Positions 5,249-5,278 of a DNA stretch of 5,278 nucleotides are shown here, in pieces. How positions within the stretch are numbered: the stretch's first letter is position 1; every line of letters begins with the position of its first letter. The position numbers and the translations under genes are program-made. The notes below the pieces were generated by a model. It saw nothing but the letters and a program-made list of their open reading frames with translations. It ran no database searches and had not been told where the DNA came from. The DNA is taken from NCBI GenBank assembly GCA_011390385.1, contig JAABSN010000225.1:1-5278 (forward strand), written 5' to 3'. This DNA is from Thioalkalivibrio nitratireducens (GTDB lineage Bacteria > Pseudomonadota > Gammaproteobacteria > Ectothiorhodospirales > Ectothiorhodospiraceae).

Positions 5249-5278
5249 CGTAGGGTGCCGTGAGGCGCGGCCGAACCG
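5249..5278 (+). repeat. REP-like hairpin, type B, cut by window end
   Basis: The last 30 bases are identical to the first 30 bases of unit 3 (5083-5112), starting CGTAGGGTGCCGTGAGG. The motif CGTGAAAG lies 9 nt upstream (5234-5241... region), matching the outer motif seen near other B ends. The hairpin's closing arm lies outside the window. Its presence shows that the repeat cluster continues to the right, with units alternating as B, A, then B again. Confidence 0.75.

Noticed and set aside
5083..5278. Identical 30-nt repeats at 5083 and 5249 as a possible CRISPR array
   Set aside because: The repeats are 166 bp apart with an inverted partner hairpin between them, and related copies are dispersed in both orientations. 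There is no regular spacer series and no cas gene.

Overview
The window looks like ordinary chromosome from a GC-rich gammaproteobacterium. The grounds are a UbiD decarboxylase of the enterobacterial/pseudomonad ubiquinone type, an E. coli-like exonuclease III, a YqhA (UPF0114) membrane protein, and REP-type intergenic repeats. The species cannot be named from the sequence. There are no RNA genes, CRISPR array, insertion sequence, phage gene or broken gene that I can support.

Layout: the 3' end of xthA (+, 2-277) converges on yqhA (-, 589-1101). yqhA diverges from ubiD (+, 1166-2629) across a 64-bp gap. ubiD converges on an atypical SDR epimerase-like gene (-, 3032-3889). That gene diverges from a [2Fe-2S]/FAD/NAD(P)H reductase gene (+, 3969-5003) across a 79-bp gap. 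So strands alternate gene by gene and no multi-gene operon is visible.

The non-coding DNA falls into two kinds. The two divergent gaps are short, lack repeats, and each holds a palindrome: ATTCTAGAAT at 1132-1141, and a 27-nt dyad with core AATTGTCGACAATT at 3919-3945. The gaps at gene 3' ends (278-588, 2630-3031, 5004-5278) carry members of one bipartite repeat family. Each half is a GTAG tetranucleotide followed by an imperfect hairpin beginning GGTGCC. Two hairpin types, A and B, face each other in units of about 106-112 bp. This is the architecture of REP/BIME elements mobilised by REP-associated tyrosine transposases (RAYTs).

Functionally, ubiD makes the decarboxylation step of ubiquinone synthesis. 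The nearby reductase is a flavin/iron-sulfur electron-transfer protein of the Fre/AscD type, echoing the ubiD-fre linkage of E. coli; any shared role is inference. xthA is a DNA-repair housekeeping gene. YqhA and the SDR have no assigned function. The most noteworthy content is the REP-like family and the 3919-3945 palindrome; I see no convincing new multi-gene system.
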